Shown: in pieces, positions 1 to 9,700 of the stretch
Layout: every line of letters begins with the position of its first letter
Position numbering within the stretch: position 1 is the first letter of the stretch
Assembly (NCBI GenBank): GCA_963790585.1
Contig: CAWBOY010000006.1
Span: forward strand, 682,001-746,000
DNA from: CAWBOY01 sp963790585
GTDB lineage: Bacteria; Planctomycetota; Planctomycetia; Gemmatales; Gemmataceae
Direction of reading: 5' to 3'
Length of the DNA stretch: 64,000 bases
Notes under the pieces: model-generated
The model's input: the letters and a program-made list of their open reading frames with translations, nothing else
The model's database searches: none
Told to the model about the DNA's origin: nothing
Position numbers and translations under genes: made by a program

Positions 1-2
1 CC

Positions 3-1934
3 GAGACTTTTGCCGAGCGCGAAAACGCGGCCAAGGAATTGACATCGATAGGCCGGACTGCTTTCCCTCTGTTGCGTGAAGCGCTCAAGGACGACGACAA
101 GGAGGTTGTCCGCCGCGCAAAAATTTGTATCCGAGACATCGAGCAAAAGGACTGGGCTCGCACTCCTGCCGTTTATGCCGCGGCAGCGCGGCGCTTGGTT
201 CAATTGAAGCCGGAGGGGGCCGTCGCCGCTCTATTGGCTTTTCTTCCGCACGCTTTTTGGGGTGAAGAGGAGGACGAAGCCTGGCGTGCCTTGGAGGCGC
301 TCGCCGGCAAGCCGGGAGATCTTCACCCGCTCCTGGCCGACGCGCTGAAAGACGAGGTTGCGTCGCGCCGAGCCTTGGCTGCGTGTCTGGCCGCGCGGCT
401 GGGAAGCGCGAAGCTAAAAGAGGAGGTACGCAAACTACTGGCCGACCCCGATCCGTTGGTCCGCCTGCGTGCCGCGCAAGGATTTCTTACCGCCGGTGAC
501 AGTTTCGGTATCCCCGCGCTCATCGCTCTTCTGGAGACCGCCCCGATCGATGTCGCCTGGCAAGCCGAGGAGCTGCTCCACTGGCTCGCGGAGTGGGAGG
601 CGCCGCATTCCGTCCTCGGAGCCGGCGCGGCCGAAAATCGGCATCGCTGTGTGGTCGCCTGCCGGCAATGGTTTGAAGACCATGAAGCGAAACTGGATAT
701 CGGCCGGCTACTCAAAGAACCACGGCGGCCCGCACTGTACATGGTCCAGGAGGTAGCTGCTCAAGGGCCGCGCGATAGTCTGCAAACGACGGACCCGTCT
801 CTGATCTTAATAGGCTGCGACAGCGTGCCGCGGTGGCGAAAGGAGTTTACCTCCGGCTCATACCGCGACTTTCAATGGCTTCCCAATGGCCACACTTTAC
901 ACATCCGCCACATCGGCGACAGTGCCTTCGAGACCGATCTACTCGGCAATGTCGTCTGGAAATTTGAAGAACCACGCTTGAAAGCTCGAACTTGCCGGCA
1001 CCTTGCCAATGGCAACACGTTCATTACCACCGCAACTGGAATGACCGAAGTTGCTGTCGATGGCACTGTGGTATTTTCTCATCAGAAGGGCGATCTTGAA
1101 TACGGAGATGAACGAGAGGCGGTCGACCGATTTCCCAATGGCAATCTCCTCTACAAGCGTTACCACAAGGATTCCTGGCTTGCGGTTAGCCCGAGCGATA
1201 ACAAGATCGTTCGTGAAGTCTTCCTCGAACCATGCAAATACAACCGCCATGTCTACTCGCAATTCGACGGCGACGAGATCTTTCCGTTCCATTTGGACGG
1301 CGAAAATTATGCCGTTTTCAACAGCCTCACTCGCGCGCTTGACGTGACGGGGTCATCGGGCAAATCGCTGCGAGGCAATGTCTTGGATGGAGGTTGGGTC
1401 TACGACATCGTGCGGCCACAGCCGGGCCGTCTCGGGATCGCAGGCTTTGTGCGTTATCGAGGCCATCGCCTCATCGAACAGGATGATGCCGGTCGGGTTC
1501 GCTGGGAGGTGTTCACGGAGAATGTACCAGAACTCTTGCGCCCCGGCCTTCGGTTGGTCGGCTTCGGTTTTCCTGAGCCTGACTTTACAAAAGGTGACGT
1601 CCGGACTGGCGAACGCCGTTTGCCTGGCTTGCGGAGCCGAATGAGTTGCGTGCGCCGGGAGACGGCGTTCCTTTTTCAGCAGATGCAGGAAAAGGCGCTG
1701 CCCGCGGTGCCTGAACTCGTGGGTCTGTTGGCTGATCCGGCAGACGATGTGCAAGCGGCTGCTCAAAAGGCCCTAGTATGGGTCGGGCCAGCCGTTGCTC
1801 CTTCTTTGATGTCGGAATTAGCCGACGCAGATCCTGACGTCAGAACCCGCACGCAGATAGTTCTCAGCGAGCTTAATCTGCGCCCGACTCGCTCCGCGGG
1901 AGTTGGATACCTTAATCAGACAGGATCCGAGTGA
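3..1934 (+). CDS. HEAT-repeat protein with central propeller-like domain (5' partial)
   Basis: The frame is already open at the left edge of the window, so the gene begins upstream; the TTG at 39 is internal to a HEAT-like helix pair. Residues up to about 230 are helical HEAT-type repeats. The middle part (about 240-560) has repeated 'FPNGN' / 'LPNGH' / 'LANGN' motifs followed by beta-rich segments, as in arylsulfotransferase-like or PQQ-like propellers. About 70 residues of HEAT repeat follow before the stop. Such HEAT plus propeller proteins are common in planctomycetes, and their partners are mostly unknown. No catalytic residues can be named. It is followed closely by another HEAT protein. 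Function unknown; probably protein-protein interaction. Confidence 0.7.
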   Translation, partial: ETFAERENAAKELTSIGRTAFPLLREALKDDDKEVVRRAKICIRDIEQKDWARTPAVYAAAARRLVQLKPEGAVAALLAFLPHAFWGEEEDEAWRALEALAGKPGDLHPLLADALKDEVASRRALAACLAARLGSAKLKEEVRKLLADPDPLVRLRAAQGFLTAGDSFGIPALIALLETAPIDVAWQAEELLHWLAEWEAPHSVLGAGAAENRHRCVVACRQWFEDHEAKLDIGRLLKEPRRPALYMVQEVAAQGPRDSLQTTDPSLILIGCDSVPRWRKEFTSGSYRDFQWLPNGHTLHIRHIGDSAFETDLLGNVVWKFEEPRLKARTCRHLANGNTFITTATGMTEVAVDGTVVFSHQKGDLEYGDEREAVDRFPNGNLLYKRYHKDSWLAVSPSDNKIVREVFLEPCKYNRHVYSQFDGDEIFPFHLDGENYAVFNSLTRALDVTGSSGKSLRGNVLDGGWVYDIVRPQPGRLGIAGFVRYRGHRLIEQDDAGRVRWEVFTENVPELLRPGLRLVGFGFPEPDFTKGDVRTGERRLPGLRSRMSCVRRETAFLFQQMQEKALPAVPELVGLLADPADDVQAAAQKALVWVGPAVAPSLMSELADADPDVRTRTQIVLSELNLRPTRSAGVGYLNQTGSE

Positions 1935-1974
1935 CACGTTCAAGCTGTTCCTTAAGAATCAGCTCTCGCTTTTC

Positions 1975-3730
1975 ATGGGAGCGTCGCCATACGAATCATG
2001 GTTGATCGAAGAACTCAAGTGTTCCGACATCAAGCGACGCGAAAAGGCTCTGGATAAACTAGTAGAAGCTTGCGCGGTATTCTCCTGCTGCCTTCGCGGC
2101 CATGTCGGATGTGCAAAACCTCCCCGATGACAACCTGCGGCAGCAGTCCGTCTGGCTATTGGATGAGCTACTCATTGGCGATCGACCCACTCTCACCAAG
2201 CTGATCGAGGCTTTGAAGGATCCTGAGCAATGTCTGGGAGCAGTAGACACGTTGAGTCGGTGGGGACCACTTGCCAAATCGGCTATCCCAGCTCTTCTTC
2301 GCGCCTACGATTCAACTGAGGACGGCAGCCTCCAATCATCGATTCTACAAGCGCTGGAGCAAATTGGACCTGGGCTGAGCCAGGCCGCCCTCCCTTGGTT
2401 GATTGATAAGGCAAAGACATCCAAGCAAGCAGTGTGGCTGCGTTTTCTTGGAAAGGTTGGACCAAGTGCAGAGCAGGCCATTCCCTTGGTTGTCGACGCG
2501 ATTGACAATGGGGAGGCTGGCAATCGCAGGTCTAGACTTAGATTATTAGGCCAATTAGGTCCGGAAGGTGTTAAGGAATTATTTGGGAGATTCAAAAAAG
2601 AAATCGAACCTACGCCGGAAGTTACAATCATCCATGACCTACTTGGGTGCGTCCGTTACCTTCAGCCTTATGGACATGAAGTAGTGCCTATCCTACTTGA
2701 CCTGCTCAAGAAGAAGAAGGATCATCTCCAGACTCGCAAAGCCATCCTCTTTGCTATTGGTGATCTTCGTGCTGGCGGCCGCACCGCAGTTCCGTTACTC
2801 CTGACCATGCTTCGCTCGTCTAATGACGCGGATAGTTGGCATGCGGCCTGTGCGCTCGCGCGAATCGCGCGAACGGATAGAGTCGTTCTTGCTGCTTTAC
2901 GCGAAACTGTACGAGACGAGAAGGCTCCAACCGTCACGCGCGTCGTTGTCTGCTCACTCCTCTGTCATATTGATGGCGACGCAGCCGCCACGGCTCCGGA
3001 CTTGGTGAAGCTTTTGCGTAGGCTCCCTATCGAGAAGAAGTCGCGGTTTCGGTATCATTCCCTCCCCATCTTTGATGTCTATGATGAAAAGGCGTTACCG
3101 CCTGAGCAGGCATCCGACGAGATGAAGTCCTTGTTCGAGGAATCGCCGGGTGGAGATTTTTCCCGGTGGCAACCGGAGCGAGAACTCCACATTCATCTCA
3201 TACAAGCCCTGGCTCACCTTGGTCCGAAAGCGAATGCGGCCATACCGGAATTGATACGAATCCTTCAGACGCGCAAGGATGATGACGGGCTTCGTCTCTA
3301 CGTCGCCTGGTGCCTGGGTGAAATGGGATCGAAAGCCAAGCCGGTCGCGCCGGCCCTTGCCGCCATCCTCCAGGCCGCCGACGAACCGATCGAGTTACGG
3401 CAACGAGCTGCGGCGCTGCTGGCGAAGTTCGGATCGGAAGGTTTGACGCATCTCGTCACGACGATCGAAAGCGCCGATTGGGCCGGCCGTTTGATCGCGT
3501 TAGAAACGCTAGAAGAAATGGGCCCCCGCGCCGCCAAGCGCTCCCAGCAATCAGGAGCGTCCAGAACGGCCAGGATCGCCTGTTGGCCCGGGTGGCGGAG
3601 TTTGCGATTGCTGGAATTCAGCGTAACAAACGATCAATACAATTCCTTACCACTCAAACTTTCGATAGTCTCCCTCGCCACTGCCGGCCTGGTGGTCATC
3701 CCTTTACCGCGGATGCCGGTGACTATGTGA
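1975..3730 (+). CDS. HEAT-repeat protein (frame breaks near 2070 and 3540)
   Basis: The first helices ('GASPYESWLIEELK...REKALDKLVEA') read in one frame from ATG 1975. The rest ('ARYSPAAFAAMSDVQNL...') continues in another frame from about 2066, so one base is gained or lost near 2065-2080. The body is a long run of HEAT repeats with the usual 'LG..A..AIP.L' pattern. Near 3540 the pattern 'GPRAAKALPAIRSVQNG' continues in a third frame, so the annotated tail (after residue ~490) is probably out of frame and the true end is uncertain (about 3620-3830). It converges on the phosphonate operon. No catalytic function is visible. Confidence 0.6.
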
Positions 3731-4810
3731 ATCACGTCATCTATTGTGGCCCGATACAGCTCGGAATCCTTGGGCATCCCGTAGATGCCGTGCCAACGTT
3801 CGGCGATTTCCCAACTTGGCAGCTGGATTAACTTTCGCGCCTCGGACAGGATCAGGGTCTCTAGGCGTGTGTCGAGGACTTCATTTAGGTCGCCGGTGCC
3901 ATACTGGTGGGAATCGCCTACTACGAAACTGCCGTCTATATCCTGGACCATCAGGATGTGTATGCCGGCCTCCAAAACGCCAGATGCCACCGGTTCCTGA
4001 CTCAGTTTGGACCAGCTCGGACAGATCCCAAAGGCTGGGTAGCGGCGCAGCGTTAGGCCCGAGGCCACAGTGGTGGGAAGGCGGCAAACGTGAGTGTGGA
4101 ACCGTCCGCAGCATGAGTAGTTTGCAGCGTTCAAAGCCGGCGGCTGTGAATCGCTCCGGGAACAAGGTGCGTAGATCGGACCCATTGCACACAACGGCGT
4201 GTCGCGCATGCAATTCGTCGCCGCTTGCGGTTCGCACGCGGGCTTCGCCGCCGTCGGCCTGAACATCGACGGCGACCGTCGCCGGCCTGTATTCGACCGG
4301 CAGCTCACGCGTCAACCAAGGGATCAACTTGCGCAGCAAGCCGCGCGGCTCGACGCGGGCATCGTCGGGGAAAAAGAGGGCGCGCCGAACATGGTCGCGG
4401 TTGAGTAATGGGTTCAGCTCGGCGGCCTGGGTGGGCTCCAACAAATCACAACGGCACTCCAGGCGCGGTGCGAGTTGGGCGAACTCTTCGACAATGGCGG
4501 CCTCGACTGGCGTCGTCACTTGGTAAAGGGATCCTGAGGGGTAGAACTCGAACCCAGCGAGGGGCGCAAGTTCACGGTAATAGGCGATGCTCTCCATGCC
4601 GCGTCGCTGCCATTCACCCGTTAGCGAACCAGCCATCAGCGTTCCAAAGTTGCGCGCCGACGCCTCGCCGGGCCAGTCGCCGCGTTCCAACAAAAGCACG
4701 CGCCAACCGCGCTTGGCTGCATAGTAGGCATGTGATGTGCCAAGAATGCCGGCGCCTACGACGATGAGATCCCAGGTGGACTGCATTGGATGCGTTCTTT
4801 TTCCGCTCAT
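3634..4810 (-). CDS. FAD-dependent oxidoreductase of phosphonate operons (TIGR03364-like)
   Basis: The N-terminus has a Rossmann FAD motif 'DLIVVGAGILGTSHAYYAA' followed by 'LLERGD', and the arginine-rich 'GEASARNFG' seen in DAO-family amine oxidases. The tail 'GKGMTTRPAVARETIESL' is the second FAD-contact region. The reading frame breaks near 4075 ('RLPP' to 'TTVASGLTLRRYPAF'), giving a full-length product of about 390 residues. The start overlaps the phnX stop by 4 bp (ATGA), so the two are co-translated. Family members sit in phosphonatase operons, and related oxidases convert aminoethylphosphonate-type amines to phosphonoacetaldehyde. That would feed the neighbouring hydrolase; this role is inferred from context. 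Confidence 0.8.
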
Positions 4811-5620
4811 GGCCTATCGCCGCGTCGGAGTCGTGTGTGGAAGTCGGTCAGGACGGCAGGTAGCTCGGCCAGTGTTTCCACGACGGCGTGAGCGCCTGCG
4901 GCCAGCAACTTCTCTCGACAGGCCCTCAATCTTCTGGTTCGCTCCGGGAGCGGCAGCGCATCCCACTCTTCCTCACTGCAGCCGACGTCACTACTGGTTC
5001 GCACTACCCCGACACTCCAGGCGCGGGGGCGCGCCCTTCGCCAATGTCGGGAACTGTGTCTCCAACTTTGACCACGGTGGACGGAGGATACACACCCAAA
5101 GCCTCCATGATTCGAAAGACCATCCAGGGTGCAGGCCTACCCACGGGCACGTCTTCAGCGCAGAAGCAGCAATCGGGCGTATATCCTTGGATGGTCGCCG
5201 CCTTGTAGACTCGCTCCGCCGCAGCGCGAAAGTATCCAGTAGTGGCGCCGATACCCACTTCGTCTTTCCTCAGTTCTCGAACACAGTCCAGCAAGCCAGG
5301 GACCAGACGGGTGAAGGCGTCGATCACCTCCAATTGGAGAGGAACAAAACGACTGTACAAAGCTTCGATCTCCTGTTCGCCAGCGTATTGGCCATGCCGC
5401 TTGCGCCAGCCTGCGCCACGGCAGGTAGCTGCAGCAGCGCGCGGATGTGGTCTTTCTTGTGCAGGCCCATTGGGCCACGCGCTTCGTCCGGGCTGATCTC
5501 GACCCCTTTTTCCGCGAAGGCGCGGAGGAAAGGAGCCAATGGGGCCAGGCTGCCGTGATCGATGGTGGTGCCAGCCCAATCAAAGATGACCAGGCGAATT
5601 CTCAGCTCCGCATGCTGCAC
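4807..5620 (-). CDS. phnX: Phosphonoacetaldehyde hydrolase (phosphonatase), frameshifted
   Basis: HAD-superfamily enzyme that splits phosphonoacetaldehyde into acetaldehyde and phosphate. The nucleophile motif 'FDWAGTTIDHG' lies at the N-terminus (PhnX has DWAGT), followed by 'MGLHKKDHIRALL', which carries the Schiff-base lysine region of the cap. The motif 'IGATTGYF' and the acid motif 'VVKVGDTVPDI' follow, then a C-terminal 'EELDAL'-like helix. These blocks are spread over three frames (breaks near 5420 and 5005), but the total span of 271 codons equals the usual PhnX length. It overlaps the gene for the PhnZ-like protein upstream and the FAD oxidoreductase downstream, so it is mid-operon. 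Confidence 0.87.
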
Positions 5621-6163
5621 GGGCGGCCTCCAGAAAGGGTCGAAAATGTTCCAGGTCGGGAGTAGGCAATCCGGGAACCTTGGCCTGATCGTCGAAACGC
5701 CTTAGCGCCACCGCCGCCACGGCATGGGGATTGTCGTGGAACCGCGCTGACTCGTCCGGCGTAAACGGCCCGCCCTGAAGCTGCAGGCTGCGCACCGATG
5801 CCTCGGAGAGCAACCCGGCATAGGTCGGATCGGTCGCGCAGAGAAAGCGCTTGGCGGGGACATGGAGACGGACCGGTACGGTCACGTCGGGATGGAAATG
5901 CTGCGCAAGCCATGTCGCGCCTCGGGCCTCATGTGCATCGTCAATGCCTGCGAGGGCGCAGTCTTCGGGTAGGTCATGCAGCAAATGGCCGACATCGTGC
6001 AGGAGCGCGGCCGCGATCAGCGAACCGCTGGCGCCAGCTTGCTCGGCGGCCCAGGCCGCTTGTAGCGCATGCTCCGTTTGGCTGACGGGCTCACCGAGGT
6101 AGGCGGCATCGCCGCGTTCCTTGAAGAGTCGCAGGAGGTAGTCGACCGGATTCGCCCCAGACA
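5580..6163 (-). CDS. PhnZ-like HD-domain protein of phosphonate operons
   Basis: About 194 residues beginning 'MSGANPVDYLLRLFKERG' with the HD signature 'AALLHDVGHLLHDL', an upstream 'SQTEHALQAA' histidine and a later 'HVPAKRFLCATDP' block. This matches the HD proteins associated with phosphonate degradation operons, related to PhnZ, a di-iron oxygenase that cleaves hydroxylated aminoethylphosphonate to glycine and phosphate. In this sequence the frame is open upstream into the DUF5690 gene, so it reads as a fusion. However, ATG 6163 has a good ribosome site (TGAGGATCGAG), and a TGA lies in an adjacent frame at that site. I therefore prefer a separate gene. Its end overlaps the phnX start by about 41 bp. 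Confidence 0.78.
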
Positions 6164-7458
6164 TCTCGATCCTCAGAGGTTCCTGGTGTTTTCTGTAGAA
6201 GTAAACGCAGCTGACGGCCAGGATTCCAATGCCTGCGAGCGAGACGAGATAGGTGAACACGCGGAAAAAGGCGAGCCGGTCGATCGCCGGGAAGATCAGG
6301 TCCTTCACCAAGGGGAGGCCGATCGATCCTGTGTAGCCGATGGCATCCGCGAGATAAATCGCGAACACGGCCGTACCCTGGACGCGGGTCGAGGCAATGA
6401 TTCGATCGAAGACTACGGAATCGTGCGGCACATAGGCCATATAGGAACCAAGGCCAACGAGAATCATCCAGGCGAGGCCGCTCAGCGCACCCAGATCGAG
6501 AAGCAAAGTAGACACCGTCATGAGAGCGAAGCCGCTCATCATCAAGAGATGGGCGCCGACCACTCCCGCCCGATTGTCGCGGATCAGGCTCAACATGGCG
6601 AGCGTGGTCATCACGCCGAGCGCCACCGGGATCTCCGTGCGCGTGAACAACGTCGCGTCGTCCCGGTAGCCAAGCGCGCCGTATAGCTCGACGCCGTAGT
6701 TGTCACGAAAATCGCGGAACGCGGTGCTCAACAAGCGCGGCTAACAAGAGCACGAGGCCAAGGAAAAGCGCTTTGAAAAACGCCAGCCGGTCGGCCCCGT
6801 TCATGGTCTCTCGTTTGTGCCGAGCCGCTCGATCGGCGTCCGTTGGCGGCGGCAGATGGCTGAGAAGCCAAACAGAAAGTAGAAACACCGGTAGGAACAA
6901 CAGGCCGACGACCATCGGCATTGCGCTTTCGCCCACGCCATGAGCGGTCATCAAGTAGCCGCCCACATCCTTGACGGCACCACTGGAAACGATGTAAGAG
7001 CAGGCCAACCCCGCCAACAAAAGCTCGCTCGTCAACCGCCCTTCGAGGTACCAAACGACCAGACCCCAGACCATTCCGAGCGGCAAGCCATTGCAAAAGA
7101 TCGCCGCGACCTTGAGGTCGGGAGGTAGAAAAGCGAACAGAACGAGCGAAGCCTCAGCGCAGAGAATCAGGAACACCAGCATCCCCGCGCGACGTCCGGG
7201 GCGTACCTCGGGGCAGACTTTGATACCGATGTATTTGGACAGCGTGTAACCAAGAATCTGGCTGACCACGAAAGCCGTCTTGAGAGCAACCTCGCTGCCG
7301 AGGAAGTGCTGACCTTCAAAGCGAGCGGCGGCGAACGCCTTGCGGAAGGCATACATGCAGAAGTAAGTGGAAAACGCCGCCGCGATGGCATAGGCCACGA
7401 AGGCGGGCTTGGCGGCCGTCGACAGCCAGTTCTTTAAGCTTCGCGATCGCACATCCAT
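6164..7458 (-). CDS. DUF5690 family membrane protein (MFS-like), frameshifted
   Basis: About 430 residues with at least ten hydrophobic segments and the N-terminal block 'AAFSTYFCMYAFRKAFAAA' that is typical of DUF5690, a transporter-like family. The frame breaks near 6730, where 'VLLLAALV' continues as 'LLSTAFRDFRDNYGVELY' in another frame. The charged block 'YGVELYGALGYRDDATLF' and the loop 'YVPHDSVVFDRIIAST' fit the family. It is the first gene of the phosphonate operon (minus strand), so a role in phosphonate or product transport is a reasonable guess, but not shown. Its 3' end runs in frame into the HD gene. Confidence 0.7.
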
Positions 7459-7666
7459 TTTTCTGTCACAGTAATCCGGTGGATTGGCTCGCTATCGAGA
7501 TATGGGGCAGTCCGCGTGGGAAGGTGAAGTCTTGGTGAAGAGTAATCCGCTGCGTGTGAGTAAGTGTCGTCTTGAGCCTCGCGTAAAAGCGTTCTTCCGC
7601 TTCGCGAAAGACGAAAATCTCATGGACTGTCGGTCGAAATGAGTACGTTCAAAAGATCCGCGGCAA

Positions 7667-8185
7667 TCAATTGCCGGGCTTGGTCTCCACCCGAAATGAA
7701 TCCAAGAACTTGCTCACTTCCGGCGTCTCCTCCCCGCTCTTGGCGATAAGCGTGATCACGCGATAGAGGCGGCCATCGACCAGGAAAAAGCGTGCCTGCA
7801 TGAGGTTTGCTTTCGCGGGGACGTCGGCGGTGAATTCGCGGCCGGGGTATTTGTCGTCGAGCTTGATGGGGCGGTCCTTGATGAGCTGGGCGTTCAGCTC
7901 GGTCAGGCATTCAATGCGCAGGGTTCGCAGGCGCTGATCGATGGCGGCTTCGTCCTCGCCCGCCTTGGGGGCGAGGTCGATCCATTCGACCGCGAAGATG
8001 CTGCCGGCGTTGGTGAGTTGAAACGATTTGAGTTCGCCTTGCGGGGTGGCGGTCTTGGTCTCTTTCGGAGTGCCGGGGAATTGAATCTTGAAGCGGCCCT
8101 CGGAGGAAGTGAATTCCTTCCACTCAGAAGAGCCGCAACCAGACAGAAGCAAGAGGCAGAAGCATCCGATCCAGTAAGTTTTCAA
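7667..8185 (-). CDS. Putative lipoprotein
   Basis: Starting at TTG 8185, which has a well-placed GAGAGGAAG ribosome site, the product begins 'MKTYWIGCFCLLLLSGCGSS', a signal peptide with lipobox LSGC. The longer start at 8230 would put 15 polar residues before the signal and is less likely. The mature part (about 155 residues) has a 'F.S.EG.FKIQFPG.PKE' pattern common in planctomycete secreted proteins, and ends 'FLDSFRVETKPGN'. No function known. It lies 96 bp downstream of parB on the same strand and could share its transcript. Confidence 0.7.
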   Translation of the reverse strand: MKTYWIGCFCLLLLSGCGSSEWKEFTSSEGRFKIQFPGTPKETKTATPQGELKSFQLTNAGSIFAVEWIDLAPKAGEDEAAIDQRLRTLRIECLTELNAQLIKDRPIKLDDKYPGREFTADVPAKANLMQARFFLVDGRLYRVITLIAKSGEETPEVSKFLDSFRVETKPGN

Positions 8186-8281
8186 AGCGATCGCTTCCTC
8201 TCGGGAGCTGGACGGGCCGGGCGATTTCACTCACCTTGAGGATAGCAGGATCGACGATCTCGGTCCAGGAGCGCAGGCGGC

Positions 8282-9162
8282 TCAGCGGCGCAAGACTTCG
8301 AGCAGCCGCTCGAAATCGTCGTTCGACTCGAACGCCAGGACGATCTGGCCCTTCTCCTTGCCCCTGACCTTGATCTCGACTTTCAGACTGAGTCGCTGGC
8401 GAACTCGTCCTCGACGCCCTGGACATGGGCCGTCTTTTCGACGGGTGGCGGGTGCCGGTTTTTCGGCTGGCTCGGGCTTGTCGCCAATGATCGCCGTCTG
8501 TTTGAGGTAGGCCTCGGTCGCGTGAACGGACATGCCGCGGGAGATGATCTCGCGCGACAGTGTGATCTGCCGTTCACGGTCTGGGATGCCCCGCAGGAGC
8601 TTGGCGTGGCCGGTGTTCAGTTGGCCGACGCGAATGGCGTCTTGGATTTCGGGCGGCAGCTCCAGGATGGAAACGAGGTTTGTAATGGTCGATCGAGCCA
8701 AACCAAGGCGGTTGGCCAGCTGGTCATGCGTCATCTGGAAGCGGTCGAGGTAGTCCTTGAAGCCATAGGCCTTTTCGATCGCGTTGAGGTCGGAGCGTTG
8801 GATATTCTCGATGAGAGCGGCTTCGACCAATTCTTGATCGTTGAAATCGACGATGCGCACCGGCACCTGTTGCAGCCCGATGCTGCGCGCGGCACGCAGT
8901 CGGCGCTCGCCGGCCACGAGCTGGAACCGTTCGCCGATCTGGCGACACCACCAGCGGTTGCAACACGCCATGACTCCGGATGCTCTGACTGAGGGCGTGT
9001 AGCTCGTCGTCGTCGAACGACTTGCGGGGTTGATTCGGATTATTTTCGATGACCTCAATGGCGACGTCCGCCATCGGTCTTGCATGCTTGCTCGTCCGGT
9101 TCGGAACCGCCGATGAGGGCGTCGAGTCCTCGGCCCAGGCGTGACTTCTTCTCGGTCGACAT
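8282..9162 (-). CDS. parB: Chromosome partitioning protein ParB (Spo0J family), reconstructed over several frames
   Basis: The start at ATG 9162 has a GGAGGAG ribosome site and reads 'MSTEKKSRLGRGLDALIGG', the N-terminal motif by which ParB contacts ParA. The frame then changes near 9070 to 'NPNQPRKSFDDDELHALSQS' and near 8945 to 'GERFQLVAGERRLRAA'. The latter holds the CTP-binding GERRxRA box, followed by 'IENIQRSDLNAIEKA' and the helix-turn-helix 'MTHDQLANRLGLARSTITN'. Two more breaks (about 8445 and 8400) lead to the C-terminal dimerisation region ending 'FERLLEVLRR'. About 293 codons in all, the usual length. All blocks are well conserved, so the breaks look like sequence errors. A parS-like array begins 104 bp upstream. 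No parA is adjacent. Confidence 0.88.
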
Positions 9163-9265
9163 GTGAGTCTCCTCCATTCCATGCGTGCAACACCGATCCA
9201 TCGGCGTGCTGCGGCATTCTACTCGTGTTGTGTGTGAGCGGACAAGGTCGTTGGCAAACGCTCAA

Positions 9266-9700
9266 TGTTCCGCGCGGAACATTAAGATGGGTAATCAATG
9301 TTCCGCGCGGAACATTCGAGCGAGACGAAGCCAATGTTCCGCGCGGAACATTAAGATGGGTAATCAATGTTCCGCGCGGAACGTTCGATCGAAACGAAGC
9401 CAATGTTCCGCGCGGAACATTAAGATAGGTAACCAATGTTCGCGCGGAACATTCGATCGAGGCGAAGCCAATGTTCCGCGCGGAACATTCGATCGAGGCG
9501 AAGCCAATGTTCCGCGCGGAACATTCGATCGAGGCGAAGCCAATGTTCCGCGCGGAACATTCGATCGAGGCGAAGCCAATGTTCCGCGCGGAACATTCGA
9601 TCGAGGCGAAGCCGATGTTCCGCGCGGAACATTCGATCGAGGCGAAGCCAATGTTCCGCGCGGAACATTAAGATGGGTAACCAAGGTTCCGCGCGGAACA
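9266..9700. repeat. parS-like centromere array, 13 palindromic sites
   Basis: The 16-bp palindrome TGTTCCGCGCGGAACA starts at 9266, 9299, 9335, 9368, 9404, 9437, 9472, 9508, 9544, 9580, 9616, 9652 and 9685. Ten copies are perfect; 9368 ends in G, 9685 begins with G, and 9437 lacks one C. Compared with canonical parS (TGTTTCACGTGAAACA), the outer TGTT/AACA and the inner C.CG.G are kept and four symmetric positions are changed. Two spacer types occur: TTAAGATGGGTAATCAA (33-bp period) and TTCGATCGAGGCGAAGCCAA (36-bp period). Its place just upstream of parB supports a ParB-binding role. The open frames across it arise because the periods are multiples of three. Confidence 0.85.

Noticed and set aside
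8282..9162. parB as a pseudogene
   Set aside because: All functional motifs are conserved despite four frame breaks, and similar breaks hit essential genes here, so sequence error is more likely.
9266..9700. CRISPR-like array
   Set aside because: The regular 16-bp repeats are palindromic and the spacers are nearly identical to each other; no cas gene is present. It fits a partition site.
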